Of a stretch of 7,214 bases of DNA, positions 1-5,780 are shown piece after piece. The notes beneath the pieces were generated by a model that was not told the DNA's origin, did no database searches, and saw only the letters and a program-made list of their open reading frames with translations. A program made the position numbers and the translations under genes. The stretch comes from Sideroxydans sp. (GTDB lineage Bacteria > Pseudomonadota > Gammaproteobacteria > Burkholderiales > Gallionellaceae), in assembly GCA_020057805.1 (NCBI GenBank), contig JAGVFD010000003.1, forward strand, positions 1-7,214, written 5' to 3'. The stretch's first letter is position 1. Each line of letters starts with the position of its first letter.

Positions 1-661
1 CCAGAAGGAAACATTCTTTGATCTCGAACCTGTAGCGGTTGGGCAAGAAAGCGTTGTCCTGCGCACGCATGAGTATTGGGTGAGGATTGGATTGTGCTTG
101 GCCACCAGTTGGTGCATCGACACCACCTAACAGCGCCACACGAACGAATGTTCCTGCCGGTATGTAACCCAAATTAGTGTCTTGAGCCTCTTCCGTTGGA
201 GCTGGCGCAGCGGCGCTTACCTCGAAGGATGCAATACCGGGTTCTTTAGCAGGCTCAGGCTCGATCAAAATCGACGACGGTATCTGCTCGATTGGTTGTT
301 GTTGCTGTGCCATAGGTTGCAATGGGGGGAGCGATGGCAAAATTGTCTCTGCCTGAGCTACGCCAGATTTTGGCCCCATGTCTTTCATCTGATCCCTCAA
401 GCCTTGGATCACATCATTCATCTGCTTCATTTGAGCCGACGACTGCTCCATCCATACGTCTTTAGGGTTGGCAGCAGAACCTGGGGTTGCAATGTTGGTT
501 GCCTCCTGCTCTGTAGATGCCGTTTGCATCGTTGGTGCAGGATCTCCCATGAGTGAGGCCGAGACCGATGCGAGGATCAATATCACGCCACCTACACCAC
601 CCAAAAGAAGGTACTGGCGATTCTTTGGTGTCATCGAGGAAAGTTTATCTGAGATGGCCAT
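1..661 (-). CDS. traB: TraB, F-type T4SS inner-membrane/periplasmic scaffold protein (partial, N-terminal 220 residues)
   Basis: TraB is the VirB10-like core protein that spans the periplasm from the inner membrane to the outer-membrane ring of the conjugation channel. The visible 220 residues contain one membrane segment (about 17-38), a stretch able to form a coiled coil (about 67-95), and a Gln/Pro/Ala/Glu-rich periplasmic linker (about 108-160). After that comes the start of the conserved TraB/TrbI beta-barrel domain: GYIPAGTFVRVALLGG followed by VDAPTGG, residues 165-187. The gene continues past the left edge, so the C-terminal part is missing here. Its ATG (659-661) shares one base with the traK stop (TAATG), which implies translational coupling. 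Family identity is clear from the barrel motif and from the traL-E-K-B order. Confidence 0.93.
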   Translation of the reverse strand, partial: MAISDKLSSMTPKNRQYLLLGGVGGVILILASVSASLMGDPAPTMQTASTEQEATNIATPGSAANPKDVWMEQSSAQMKQMNDVIQGLRDQMKDMGPKSGVAQAETILPSLPPLQPMAQQQQPIEQIPSSILIEPEPAKEPGIASFEVSAAAPAPTEEAQDTNLGYIPAGTFVRVALLGGVDAPTGGQAQSNPHPILMRAQDNAFLPNRYRFEIKECFLL

Positions 662-1338
662 TACTCGACCTCGCTCACGATGAAGATGCGGGTTGATTGC
701 CCTGCTTCTAAAGTAGAGCTTTCAATCGTGACTGACTGCACACCATTACGATAGAACTCCCGTTCATCCATGATGATTTGGTTGTCAGATATGTTTGTCA
801 GAATGTAGGTTTCACCACGAATCCCACGGAGTTCAACTACTTTGACCAACTCGAATCTAGTACCCTTCCAAAGCGGGATCGTGTCATGCTTGCTGTCGCC
901 ATCGCCATTAAAGAGCGCAATGGTGGTGTTGAGAATGTCATCGTTGCGCGGCTCATTTTTTTTGCTCATCAAAAGAGATGAGACACTCGAAACGCCACGC
1001 CCTTTAACGATGATTGTTTCTGCTGGCACATCCTCGACTTTGAGAAGCAACTTGTGATGCTGCCCTTCTTCGTCTGTGATGTATGCGCTCATCATGGGCT
1101 TGTCGGATATTGGCTTAATCCACGCAGCGCCAGTGTCTGGTTCTGGCTTTACCGTGAACAACCCCTCTGCGCCATATATGCGACGAATCTTTCGACCATC
1201 AACAGTGACCAAATTCGGTTCGTGCCGTGAGACTACGGCAGTCGTTGATTCTGTTGGCGAGCCTTGATAGATAACCTGAGCCGCTTGGCTCTGGATGCTA
1301 TTGAGCAGTAGCGCCGATACCAAAAATATCTTTTTCAT
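661..1338 (-). CDS. traK: TraK, F-type T4SS secretin-like outer-membrane core protein
   Basis: TraK is the VirB9-like periplasmic component that forms the outer-membrane ring with TraB and the lipoprotein TraV. The 225-residue product starts with a typical Sec signal peptide (MKKIFLVSALLLNSIQSQA, cleavage before AQV). The mature protein shows the family pattern of an N-terminal beta domain (EPNLVTVDGRKIRRIYG) and a C-terminal beta-rich domain. I chose the ATG at 1336-1338 over the longer frame (to 1392) because AAGGAA lies 6 bases upstream and the signal peptide then begins the protein. The gene overlaps the 3' end of traE by 41 bases and is coupled to traB. The length fits the family; F TraK is about 240 residues. 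Confidence 0.9.
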   Translation of the reverse strand: MKKIFLVSALLLNSIQSQAAQVIYQGSPTESTTAVVSRHEPNLVTVDGRKIRRIYGAEGLFTVKPEPDTGAAWIKPISDKPMMSAYITDEEGQHHKLLLKVEDVPAETIIVKGRGVSSVSSLLMSKKNEPRNDDILNTTIALFNGDGDSKHDTIPLWKGTRFELVKVVELRGIRGETYILTNISDNQIIMDEREFYRNGVQSVTIESSTLEAGQSTRIFIVSEVE

Positions 1339-1888
1339 TTGTTTCCTTGAACTCATTAACAAAAAGTTTTCCATTGATGTTTTGGAACGCAATCACATAG
1401 ACAACAGGCATATTTGAAATACGTTTGTCTTGGACGAAAGTTGCAAGATCGCCAAAGATGGCTACGCGCATAAGCTTTTCATCAGCTTTCAAAGACTGCG
1501 CGGTGAACATTGTTGATGCAGAATTCTTTTCCATGAACTCTAATCTGGAAGTCATTTCTGCCGCGAGTTGGGCAGACTTTTGCGGACTTGCGTATTGAAG
1601 AAATAATTTCTTCTGGTACTCCCCCGTCGCCTTGGTTGCGGTCAATGCAAGACCTGCGTACCAGTAAGCCATCTGCTCAAGATAGCTCTTCGATACCCCG
1701 TCAGCCGAAACCCAAAAACTCTTTTCGATGTTTGGTGGCGTGACGATGGTTTTTTCCATTCCTAGCGTGCGCGAGATCAATAATCCTTCCACTAGACAAA
1801 GCACGAGTAATCCACCCACTACGAGTCGAAGGAATGAGATTTCAGCCGCTTTCTTTTTATGTGTTGAATTGATGTGTTCTGGTGTCAT
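1298..1888 (-). CDS. traE: TraE, F-type T4SS bitopic inner-membrane protein (VirB8-like position)
   Basis: TraE proteins are bitopic inner-membrane components of the F-type mating channel, regarded as VirB8 counterparts. The 196-residue product has a cytoplasmic N terminus, one membrane helix (about residues 20-40) and a periplasmic domain. The family signature is clear: TPPNIEKSFWVSADGVS followed by YLEQMAYWYAGLAL. The start is the ATG at 1886-1888, two bases after the traL stop. The open frame extends to 1963, but that would bury the start inside traL and add residues without family character. No strong Shine-Dalgarno is visible (TTAGG at best), so translation is probably coupled to traL. 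Confidence 0.92.
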   Translation of the reverse strand: MTPEHINSTHKKKAAEISFLRLVVGGLLVLCLVEGLLISRTLGMEKTIVTPPNIEKSFWVSADGVSKSYLEQMAYWYAGLALTATKATGEYQKKLFLQYASPQKSAQLAAEMTSRLEFMEKNSASTMFTAQSLKADEKLMRVAIFGDLATFVQDKRISNMPVVYVIAFQNINGKLFVNEFKETNEKDIFGIGATAQ

Positions 1889-1890
1889 GG

Positions 1891-2178
1891 TTAGCCTAAG
1901 AAATATCGACAATCGGACGGCGGTGTTATTTGTGTCTTGATAGAAATGGAGCTTGGCAACCACCAGTACATCAGGTGAGCAGCAAATTTTTGATGCTTAC
2001 CAGACTTCAGTTTCCCGTAGAGATATGCAGCCAACCCACCACCAAACAAACCAGTCAGCATCATTCCCAACGACACGCCAAGCCCCACAATTAACACGGC
2101 AACAATGAATTGATCGGCCTCCCACAAGAAGAACTTTTCCTGTTGATCTAACGTTCGCGGGATGTAACCAATATTCAT
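1891..2178 (-). CDS. traL: TraL, F-type T4SS inner-membrane protein (VirB3-like)
   Basis: TraL is a small inner-membrane protein needed for pilus assembly, counted as the VirB3 equivalent in F-type systems. The 95-residue product matches the family in length and pattern: an N-terminal IPRTLD motif, a hydrophobic stretch around residues 25-53 (IVAVLIVGLGVSLGMMLTGL and onward), a Lys-rich turn (GKLKSGKHQKF), and a C terminus ending RYFLG. The start ATG has GAGGT about 8 bases upstream. It lies 14 bases after the upstream small membrane-protein gene and 2 bases before traE, inside the tra operon. Confidence 0.92.
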   Translation of the reverse strand: MNIGYIPRTLDQQEKFFLWEADQFIVAVLIVGLGVSLGMMLTGLFGGGLAAYLYGKLKSGKHQKFAAHLMYWWLPSSISIKTQITPPSDCRYFLG

Positions 2179-2192
2179 TTGTTGTACCTCGC

Positions 2193-2414
2193 TTACGCTT
2201 TAGGAGAATCTGTGCTGGTTGTCGCTGCCGTGCGTTCCATGAACGTCTTGAGGAGCCAACCAATACCAATCCCAGTTGAGATGCCTGTGAGGTTTGCGAT
2301 AAATGCGGTCATGTCTGTCACTGTTGAGCCAGGCATGAACAAACCAAGCGCGATGAAGATGCCAGCGATGATGAGGTTTTTGATGAATTGTTTATTTTGT
2401 GTATTTGAAAGCAT
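2193..2414 (-). CDS. small hydrophobic membrane protein between traA and traL
   Basis: I do not recognise this 73-residue product. It has a short polar N terminus with Lys residues, then two hydrophobic segments (about 12-29, LIIAGIFIALGLFMPG; and about 36-56, containing a Gly/Ile-rich ISTGIGIGWLL stretch) and a polar Ser/Thr-rich tail. There is no cleavable signal peptide. TTGGAG lies 6 bases before the ATG, and the position between pilin and traL supports expression with the tra genes. Two short helices around a Gly-rich core are also what a processed pilin looks like, so a second pilin-like subunit or a pilin-associated inner-membrane protein are both possible. F has no gene at this place. 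Confidence 0.72.
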   Translation of the reverse strand: MLSNTQNKQFIKNLIIAGIFIALGLFMPGSTVTDMTAFIANLTGISTGIGIGWLLKTFMERTAATTSTDSPKA

Positions 2415-2438
2415 TTAATTCTCCAATTTTGTGTAAGT

Positions 2439-2469
2439 CCCGCCAGCCATAACATCCTTGACCGGCGGG
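2439..2469 (-). repeat. GC-rich stem-loop between the pilin gene and the next tra gene
   Basis: On the minus strand CCCGCCGG (2462-2469) can pair with CTGGCGGG (2439-2446), giving an 8-bp stem with one G-U pair and a 15-base loop, starting 7 bases after the traA stop. No T-run follows, so it is not a classical intrinsic terminator. A stem at the end of a pilin message could protect its 3' end and raise pilin level relative to downstream genes; that role is inference. Confidence 0.55.
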
Positions 2470-2476
2470 TTGACCA

Positions 2477-2776
2477 TTAGATCGTTGCTGTCAAAAGGCC
2501 GTTCACAACGCCCGGCAGGTAAGCCAAGAACACGGCGAAGCCAATGCCTGCGAGGATTGGCATTGGGCTACCTTTGCCGAGCGACATCAGCGCACCGATG
2601 ACCACAGCGGCGATAGAGATGGCACGAGCTGCATAGCCTGTTGCGATACCCATGATCCAGTTGTACAGCGCCAAGAACTCGGTACCGGTCGTACCAGCGA
2701 AAGCGGAGATTGGAGCGAGCATTGACACTGCCAAGAGCAGTTGCAGTTTTTGTTGATGGAGTTGCTTGATTTTCAT
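2477..2776 (-). CDS. traA: conjugative pilin, TraA/VirB2-like
   Basis: The 99-residue product looks like a type IV secretion pilin precursor. It has a basic N terminus (MKIKQLHQQK), a signal peptide hydrophobic core and an SAFA|GTTG cleavage site near residue 27. The mature chain is about 72 residues with two hydrophobic segments (about 49-65 and 74-95) flanking a short positively charged loop (GKGSPMP), as in F TraA and TrbC/VirB2 pilins. It sits first in the tra run, directly ahead of the traL-E-K-B block, where F carries traA. AAGGAA lies about 8 bases before the ATG. A short hairpin follows the gene. The pilin call rests on architecture and position rather than a strict sequence motif. 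Confidence 0.82.
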   Translation of the reverse strand: MKIKQLHQQKLQLLLAVSMLAPISAFAGTTGTEFLALYNWIMGIATGYAARAISIAAVVIGALMSLGKGSPMPILAGIGFAVFLAYLPGVVNGLLTATI

Positions 2777-2857
2777 TTTTGATTCCTTTGTGAAGTTAAT
2801 AATGTTGTCCTACTCGAAATATGTTTTCATCCCCGCATTGATGTCCTCCTTATCAAT
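2777..2857 (-). promoter_or_regulatory. leader/promoter region in front of the tra operon
   Basis: This 81-base gap is the only break longer than 65 bases in the leftward train, so it is the natural place for a transfer-operon promoter. On the minus strand a TATTAA-like -10 is visible in CATTATTAAC with no good -35 at the right distance. That would fit an activator-dependent promoter, the expected target of the FlhDC-like pair encoded upstream. It also holds a strong AAGGAGG with a tiny reading frame behind it. I cannot point to a confident activator box by eye. Confidence 0.4.
2810..2838 (-). other. two overlapping micro-ORFs behind a strong Shine-Dalgarno in the traA leader
   Basis: AAGGAGG (2845-2851, minus strand) stands 6 bases before an ATG (2836-2838) that opens only M-R-G-stop. 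Its stop overlaps by ATGA a second ATG (2828-2830) opening M-K-T-Y-F-E-stop, ending at 2810. This is the best ribosome-binding sequence in the neighbourhood, yet it leads to no full gene. It may be a leader peptide that tunes pilin expression or a remnant of a lost gene. Translation is unproven. Confidence 0.3.
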
Positions 2858-3499
2858 CTAGTGGTGCGAAGTAATTGAGACTCTTCGCATCGCTTTAAGC
2901 GTCAGTTCTCGTTTGTTGTATGGGGCTACGCGGCAGCATTCTTCTTTTGCCGAGATTGTGATCTGCGCATTCACGCCATGCGCTTTAAGCCACGTCTCAA
3001 CATACAAAGCGCGTTTGTAGGCCAGCTTGCGATTGAAATTCTTTGTGCCGATGTCGTCTGTTTTGCCCACCAACTCAATCTGAGTGGCCTCACGCAGATC
3101 AACGCTATTAACGAATCTGCGAAGCTCTTTTTTGCCTTCCTTGTTTGGCTTGCTCATGCCGAAGTCGAAGTAAATATCGAATGTCGGAATTGCGATTGGT
3201 GTCTCAATAACTACCTGCTGTGGTTGAGGTTCTGGTTGGGAAACTGGCTGTGCCAACGGAATCGGCACGGCCTTTTTCATCAACTCATACACAAGAGTTT
3301 CGGCTGGCACGGAGTCATCAAGCTCTTTCGGCGTTGGAACTGGGCAGTTCTCGCGGCAGACCTTGTACTTGCCATCCAGATACCCGATGTTTGGCTGGAC
3401 TCTCTCATCAGCTATGTTGTCCAAATGACTTCTGCAACCCGTGAACGAGGCACTGGCTACAACAATGAGTAATGAAAGGGATGTGCGATGTCCTATCAA
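2858..3499 (-). CDS. OmpA-domain peptidoglycan-binding lipoprotein associated with the T4SS
   Basis: The 213-residue product has a lipoprotein signal (residues 1-21) with a lipobox-like FTG|C22, a middle region ending in a Pro/Gln-rich linker (about 78-105), and a C-terminal OmpA-like domain (about 106-213). TDDIGT at 147-152 and R163 line up with the E. coli OmpA TDNIGS motif, placing the peptidoglycan-contacting Asp/Arg pair at D148 and R163. A role tethering the outer membrane or the mating channel to the wall is inferred from the domain and the neighbours. The start is TTG (3497-3499): its second and third bases form the stop of the transglycosylase gene (TTGA), and AGGGGA lies 6 bases upstream. 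No ATG before the signal peptide competes. It is not the usual TraV lipoprotein. A 7-bp inverted repeat (2865-2871/2883-2889) lies in its last codons. Confidence 0.87.
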   Translation of the reverse strand: MIGHRTSLSLLIVVASASFTGCRSHLDNIADERVQPNIGYLDGKYKVCRENCPVPTPKELDDSVPAETLVYELMKKAVPIPLAQPVSQPEPQPQQVVIETPIAIPTFDIYFDFGMSKPNKEGKKELRRFVNSVDLREATQIELVGKTDDIGTKNFNRKLAYKRALYVETWLKAHGVNAQITISAKEECCRVAPYNKRELTLKAMRRVSITSHH

Positions 3500-3951
3500 T
3501 TGTGTTCCCCTATTTTTCTGGTTGGTGCGCGTAATGCAGCGGCCACTTTGCGTGTGTAGATCGCAGCTTTAATTGGATTGCGCGCGTTGTATGCGCCGAC
3601 AGCTTTCCATCCGTAACCCATGCGCGAAATGTTGCTTGCTAGGATCCATGCCCCAATGTAAGTGTTGGTGCATGCGTTCTTCAGATGTGCCTTGGTAATC
3701 CCATATTTGGCGAGCTTTGGTAGCCAATAGGAGTTGATTTGCATGTGCCCAATATCGGTTGAACCATTCGTATTTGTGTTGGTGGCCGAATTGTTTCCGC
3801 GAGACTCAACGTGAGAAATTGCTCTCAATAGTTCTTCAGGTACACCATAGTGCGATGATGCTTCCTTGAAGCATTTAGCATCACCGGCATCAGCTAGTGC
3901 GCTGAAGGACATCAACAGGCCAACCAATATGCAGATGGGTGCGTGCATCAT
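3496..3951 (-). CDS. lytic transglycosylase, VirB1-like SLT domain
   Basis: This enzyme would cleave the glycan strands of peptidoglycan in the periplasm to open a passage for the T4SS, as VirB1/Orf169-type proteins do. The 151-residue product has a signal peptide (about 1-20, ending SALA) and a compact SLT domain. The catalytic Glu is E49 in SHVESRGN, followed by the conserved STDIGHMQIN motif (64-73) and the GAYNA motif (119-123). All core motifs are intact. The start ATG overlaps the flhC-like stop (ATGA), with GAGG 7 bases upstream; a second ATG follows immediately. In IncA/C plasmids a transglycosylase gene likewise follows the acaDC activators, which supports the activator assignment next door. 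Confidence 0.92.
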   Translation of the reverse strand: MMHAPICILVGLLMSFSALADAGDAKCFKEASSHYGVPEELLRAISHVESRGNNSATNTNTNGSTDIGHMQINSYWLPKLAKYGITKAHLKNACTNTYIGAWILASNISRMGYGWKAVGAYNARNPIKAAIYTRKVAAALRAPTRKIGEHN

Positions 3952-4451
3952 TGAGCAGCCTCAAGTGGCTTTTGGTCTTGCGTCCCACAGTAAGGACAGC
4001 AATCGGTTTTCTTTGTTTGCTTGGTGTCGAGTAAAAAGCCCGCCTTGCAATTTTTGCAGCAGCCCCACGAAATCAATCCTGTTTTGACATCCCTAACCGC
4101 GTACCACGCTGCATTGATGTCGATAGCTGTTGGCCCCTCAGAGAAAAGTCGCGCAGCCTCCCAAGCGACCATAAATGCGTCAACAGGCGATTTGTGTTCT
4201 TTCTCGGTGCTCAAATAAACAGATACAACAGTCGCGAGAGCCATCGGTGATTGACCGCTCTTGATATAGGCGATGGTGTCTGTTCTCGCTTTTCTGGGAG
4301 GCATCAAATCTGCATGTTGTGCGCTCCATAACTCACGCAACAACCGCCACGAAATGCCAGTGATCGAATGAACAAGCGCAATGCGCATTCCGTCCCGAAT
4401 CAGGGATGCGGCATGGGATTGGGTTTTGTGGATTGTGTATTCGTTAAGCAT
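3948..4451 (-). CDS. FlhC-family transcriptional activator (SetC/AcaC-like)
   Basis: FlhC-family proteins form a heterocomplex with FlhD partners that binds DNA and recruits RNA polymerase. In SXT/R391 elements and IncA/C plasmids the SetCD/AcaCD versions are master activators of conjugation genes. The 167-residue product has a helical N-terminal part (about 8-60, including SLIRDGMRIALVHSITGISW) and the characteristic C-terminal four-Cys zinc site C132-x2-C135 ... C152-x2-C155. Sixteen residues lie between the pairs, the same spacing as E. coli FlhC. It starts 8 bases inside the end of the flhD-like gene (ATGCTTAA) with no visible Shine-Dalgarno, so equimolar coupled translation with its partner is likely. 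T4SS genes lie downstream and no flagellar gene is near. Confidence 0.88.
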   Translation of the reverse strand: MLNEYTIHKTQSHAASLIRDGMRIALVHSITGISWRLLRELWSAQHADLMPPRKARTDTIAYIKSGQSPMALATVVSVYLSTEKEHKSPVDAFMVAWEAARLFSEGPTAIDINAAWYAVRDVKTGLISWGCCKNCKAGFLLDTKQTKKTDCCPYCGTQDQKPLEAAQ

Positions 4452-4752
4452 GTGACGCAGTTTGAGAAACGAGCACGTTTGTCATATATGCTTTGCGGCG
4501 TGAACCGTGCGGCAACTCTTGAACACGCTCAAAGTTGACTTCGTTCATGTTCATGTGAAAGCACGGTGCAATCATGTCTTCGGCAAGCTGGTCGATCTCT
4601 TCCAGAGTCATGCCTCTAACCTTGAGTGTCAGCCAGCCAGGAACACTTGCTGACAGTAATGGATGCTTGGTAGTCGCCATTTGCTGCACGAGCAGGAGAT
4701 AGCGCCGATTGAGGGTAACGATGTCTTTTTGGAGTGGATTAGTGGAACTCAT
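4444..4752 (-). CDS. FlhD-family transcriptional activator (SetD/AcaD-like)
   Basis: This is the partner of the FlhC-like protein. The 102-residue product is close to the FlhD length of about 115. Near the N terminus DIVTLNRRYLLLVQQM corresponds to the E. coli FlhD helix HIYDINLSYLLLAQRL, and the all-helical layout with a hydrophobic TLEEIDQLAEDM helix (about 50-62) fits. The flhD-then-flhC order with overlapping ends matches FlhDC, SetDC and AcaDC operons. The start overlaps the replication-gene stop as ATGA, with AAGGA 8 bases upstream. FlhD proteins diverge strongly, so the call leans on the N-terminal helix and on the adjacent clear FlhC. Confidence 0.84.
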   Translation of the reverse strand: MSSTNPLQKDIVTLNRRYLLLVQQMATTKHPLLSASVPGWLTLKVRGMTLEEIDQLAEDMIAPCFHMNMNEVNFERVQELPHGSRRKAYMTNVLVSQTASHA

Positions 4753-5780
4753 TTCGCATGTCCTTCCGTCATCTGTTTGCTTAGGAATTCTCTGGTGCGT
4801 GCTGGCAGGTGCTTCATTGCCTCTTCAGAGGGGAGTTGCTTGTCCTTCAAAGCGCGATTCATTTCATCGTCATGTTTGGCTTGCTTCTCGCGTGCCGCAC
4901 GTTGCTGTGCGACGACGATGCCTCTCTCGGGGATGAATGTGCCGTTCAGTGCGCGTTCAGCCATGCCGCGCAGGTAGCCAACAGGGTTGTCGATCGTTCT
5001 ATGCAGTCTCGCGCCAGTTAGCTCATCGAGGATTGATTGCCATTGAGGTTCAGTGACACCACTGGCAACCAGTGCAGCTTGGATGGCATCGCGTTCGGTT
5101 TGGGGGGTGTTGGTTGGGAAAATTAAATCTGGTATCACCACCACCACCACCGGTTTTGCCTCTGGGGAGGAGGAGTTAGTGGTGGTGGTGATACCAGATA
5201 CAAGATACCCGTTACCGCCAGACCCATCCCCTCCCCCATCTCTAGGGGCATGTGATGGGGCATCAGAACCCTTCTGTTGATGGGTTTGAGTATTCCCTGA
5301 TGAGGCATCAGGTGCGGCATCTGATGGGGCATGCGATGGGGCATCTAATGCCCCATGGGTGGGATATGGATACCCCATCGCCGAGGTATTGATCCCGACC
5401 GCTTCCAAGCTCTTACCGAACTCAATCAGCCATTCGGTTGGAATTGCCGCGCATTGTTTTTTTGCATGGGAAATCAGTTTGGAGTTTGGGTTAAGCGCAA
5501 CTCCGGGCGAATTGTGTTTCCACCAGATCTTCACCCACACCCAGCCGATGTCATTGAACTCCATCAACTCCTTCGCTTTAAGCCGTCTTACAACGACTAG
5601 AAGCTGGTCTTTTGTCCAACCCATTTCTGCTGCCGCGATCATCCATACAACCTGATAGCAGCCGATGATGTTCGAGGATGGAGAGGTGAGGAAGTAAAGC
5701 AATGTTGCTTTGTCTTCCTGACTTAAATCGGAAATGTCGGGGTCGCGCCAGAAAAAATCGCTGATGGTTCTCTGCCTCAT
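4749..5780 (-). CDS. phage O-like replication initiation protein (winged-helix replisome organiser)
   Basis: The 343-residue product has the layout of phage replication proteins of the lambda O / DnaD-like N-domain type. A winged-helix N-terminal domain (about 1-110) contains LSQEDKATLLYFLTSPSSN and IIGCYQVVWMIAAAEMGW. A long low-complexity linker (about 140-225) follows, with DAPS/HAPS tetrapeptide repeats, a Gly-rich patch and a Val5 run. The C-terminal region (about 226-343) contains DNPVGYLRGMAERALNGTF and a charged helical tail. Such proteins bind iterons within their own gene and load the replicative helicase. The linker-coding DNA holds the 12-bp tandem repeats and 21-bp inverted repeat listed separately. 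The start ATG overlaps the upstream stop (ATGA), with GGAG 8 bases away. The initiator role is inferred from architecture and from the lambda-like gene order; no helicase loader gene follows. Confidence 0.75.
   Translation of the reverse strand: MRQRTISDFFWRDPDISDLSQEDKATLLYFLTSPSSNIIGCYQVVWMIAAAEMGWTKDQLLVVVRRLKAKELMEFNDIGWVWVKIWWKHNSPGVALNPNSKLISHAKKQCAAIPTEWLIEFGKSLEAVGINTSAMGYPYPTHGALDAPSHAPSDAAPDASSGNTQTHQQKGSDAPSHAPRDGGGDGSGGNGYLVSGITTTTNSSSPEAKPVVVVVIPDLIFPTNTPQTERDAIQAALVASGVTEPQWQSILDELTGARLHRTIDNPVGYLRGMAERALNGTFIPERGIVVAQQRAAREKQAKHDDEMNRALKDKQLPSEEAMKHLPARTREFLSKQMTEGHAK
5127..5199. repeat. 21-bp perfect inverted repeat (hairpin) inside the replication gene
   Basis: The left arm 5127-5147 (ATCTGGTATC followed by ACC triplets) is exactly complementary to the right arm 5179-5199 (GTGG triplets ending GATACCAGAT). 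The loop is 31 bases. In the coding frame the arms encode the linker segments around GITTTT and VVVVVIPDL. A 21-bp perfect stem in an mRNA or in single-stranded DNA is very stable and is not required by the protein sequence. Confidence 0.85.
5242..5356. repeat. 12-bp direct repeats (GATGGGGCATCn), possible replication-origin iterons
   Basis: Four contiguous 12-bp units start at 5299, 5311, 5323 and 5335: GATGAGGCATCA, GGTGCGGCATCT, GATGGGGCATGC, GATGGGGCATCT. Two more in the same 12-base phase with each other start at 5242 (degenerate) and 5254. An inverted ATGCCCCAT follows at 5348-5356. On the coding (minus) strand the units give the DAPS/HAPS tetrapeptides. Repeats inside the linker-coding part of an O-type gene are where lambda keeps its origin iterons, but a slippage-generated peptide repeat would look the same. 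Confidence 0.6.

Noticed and set aside
182..556. 124-codon plus-strand frame at the left end
   Set aside because: It lies opposite TraB, whose membrane segment and barrel motif are clear; the product is an Arg/Leu/Cys-rich artefact of antisense coding.
1339..1392. Upstream extension of traK to 1392
   Set aside because: The ATG at 1338 has AAGGAA at proper spacing and begins a textbook signal peptide; the extension would bury the signal.
1889..1963. Upstream extension of traE to 1963
   Set aside because: It would overlap the end of traL by about 70 bases and add residues with no TraE character; the ATG at 1888 fits the family start.
2439..2469. Intrinsic terminator after the pilin gene
   Set aside because: The stem is good but no T-run follows on either strand, and the downstream tra genes are closely spaced with their own ribosome sites.
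2777..2857. A specific FlhDC/AcaCD binding box
   Set aside because: I could not identify a convincing inverted motif by eye and would not assign a consensus from memory; a motif search across all promoters of the full element would be decisive.
2978..3472. 164-codon open frame on the plus strand opposite the OmpA lipoprotein gene
   Set aside because: It is antisense to a gene with a lipobox, an intact OmpA domain and coupled overlaps; its product has no coherent domain.
3948..4752. Chromosomal flagellar master regulator flhDC
   Set aside because: No flagellar or chemotaxis gene is near; the pair is embedded in an operon of phage-like regulators and T4SS genes, the SetCD/AcaCD setting.
5242..5356. 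CRISPR-like array
   Set aside because: Repeats are 12 bp, contiguous without spacers, and in frame within a coding region.
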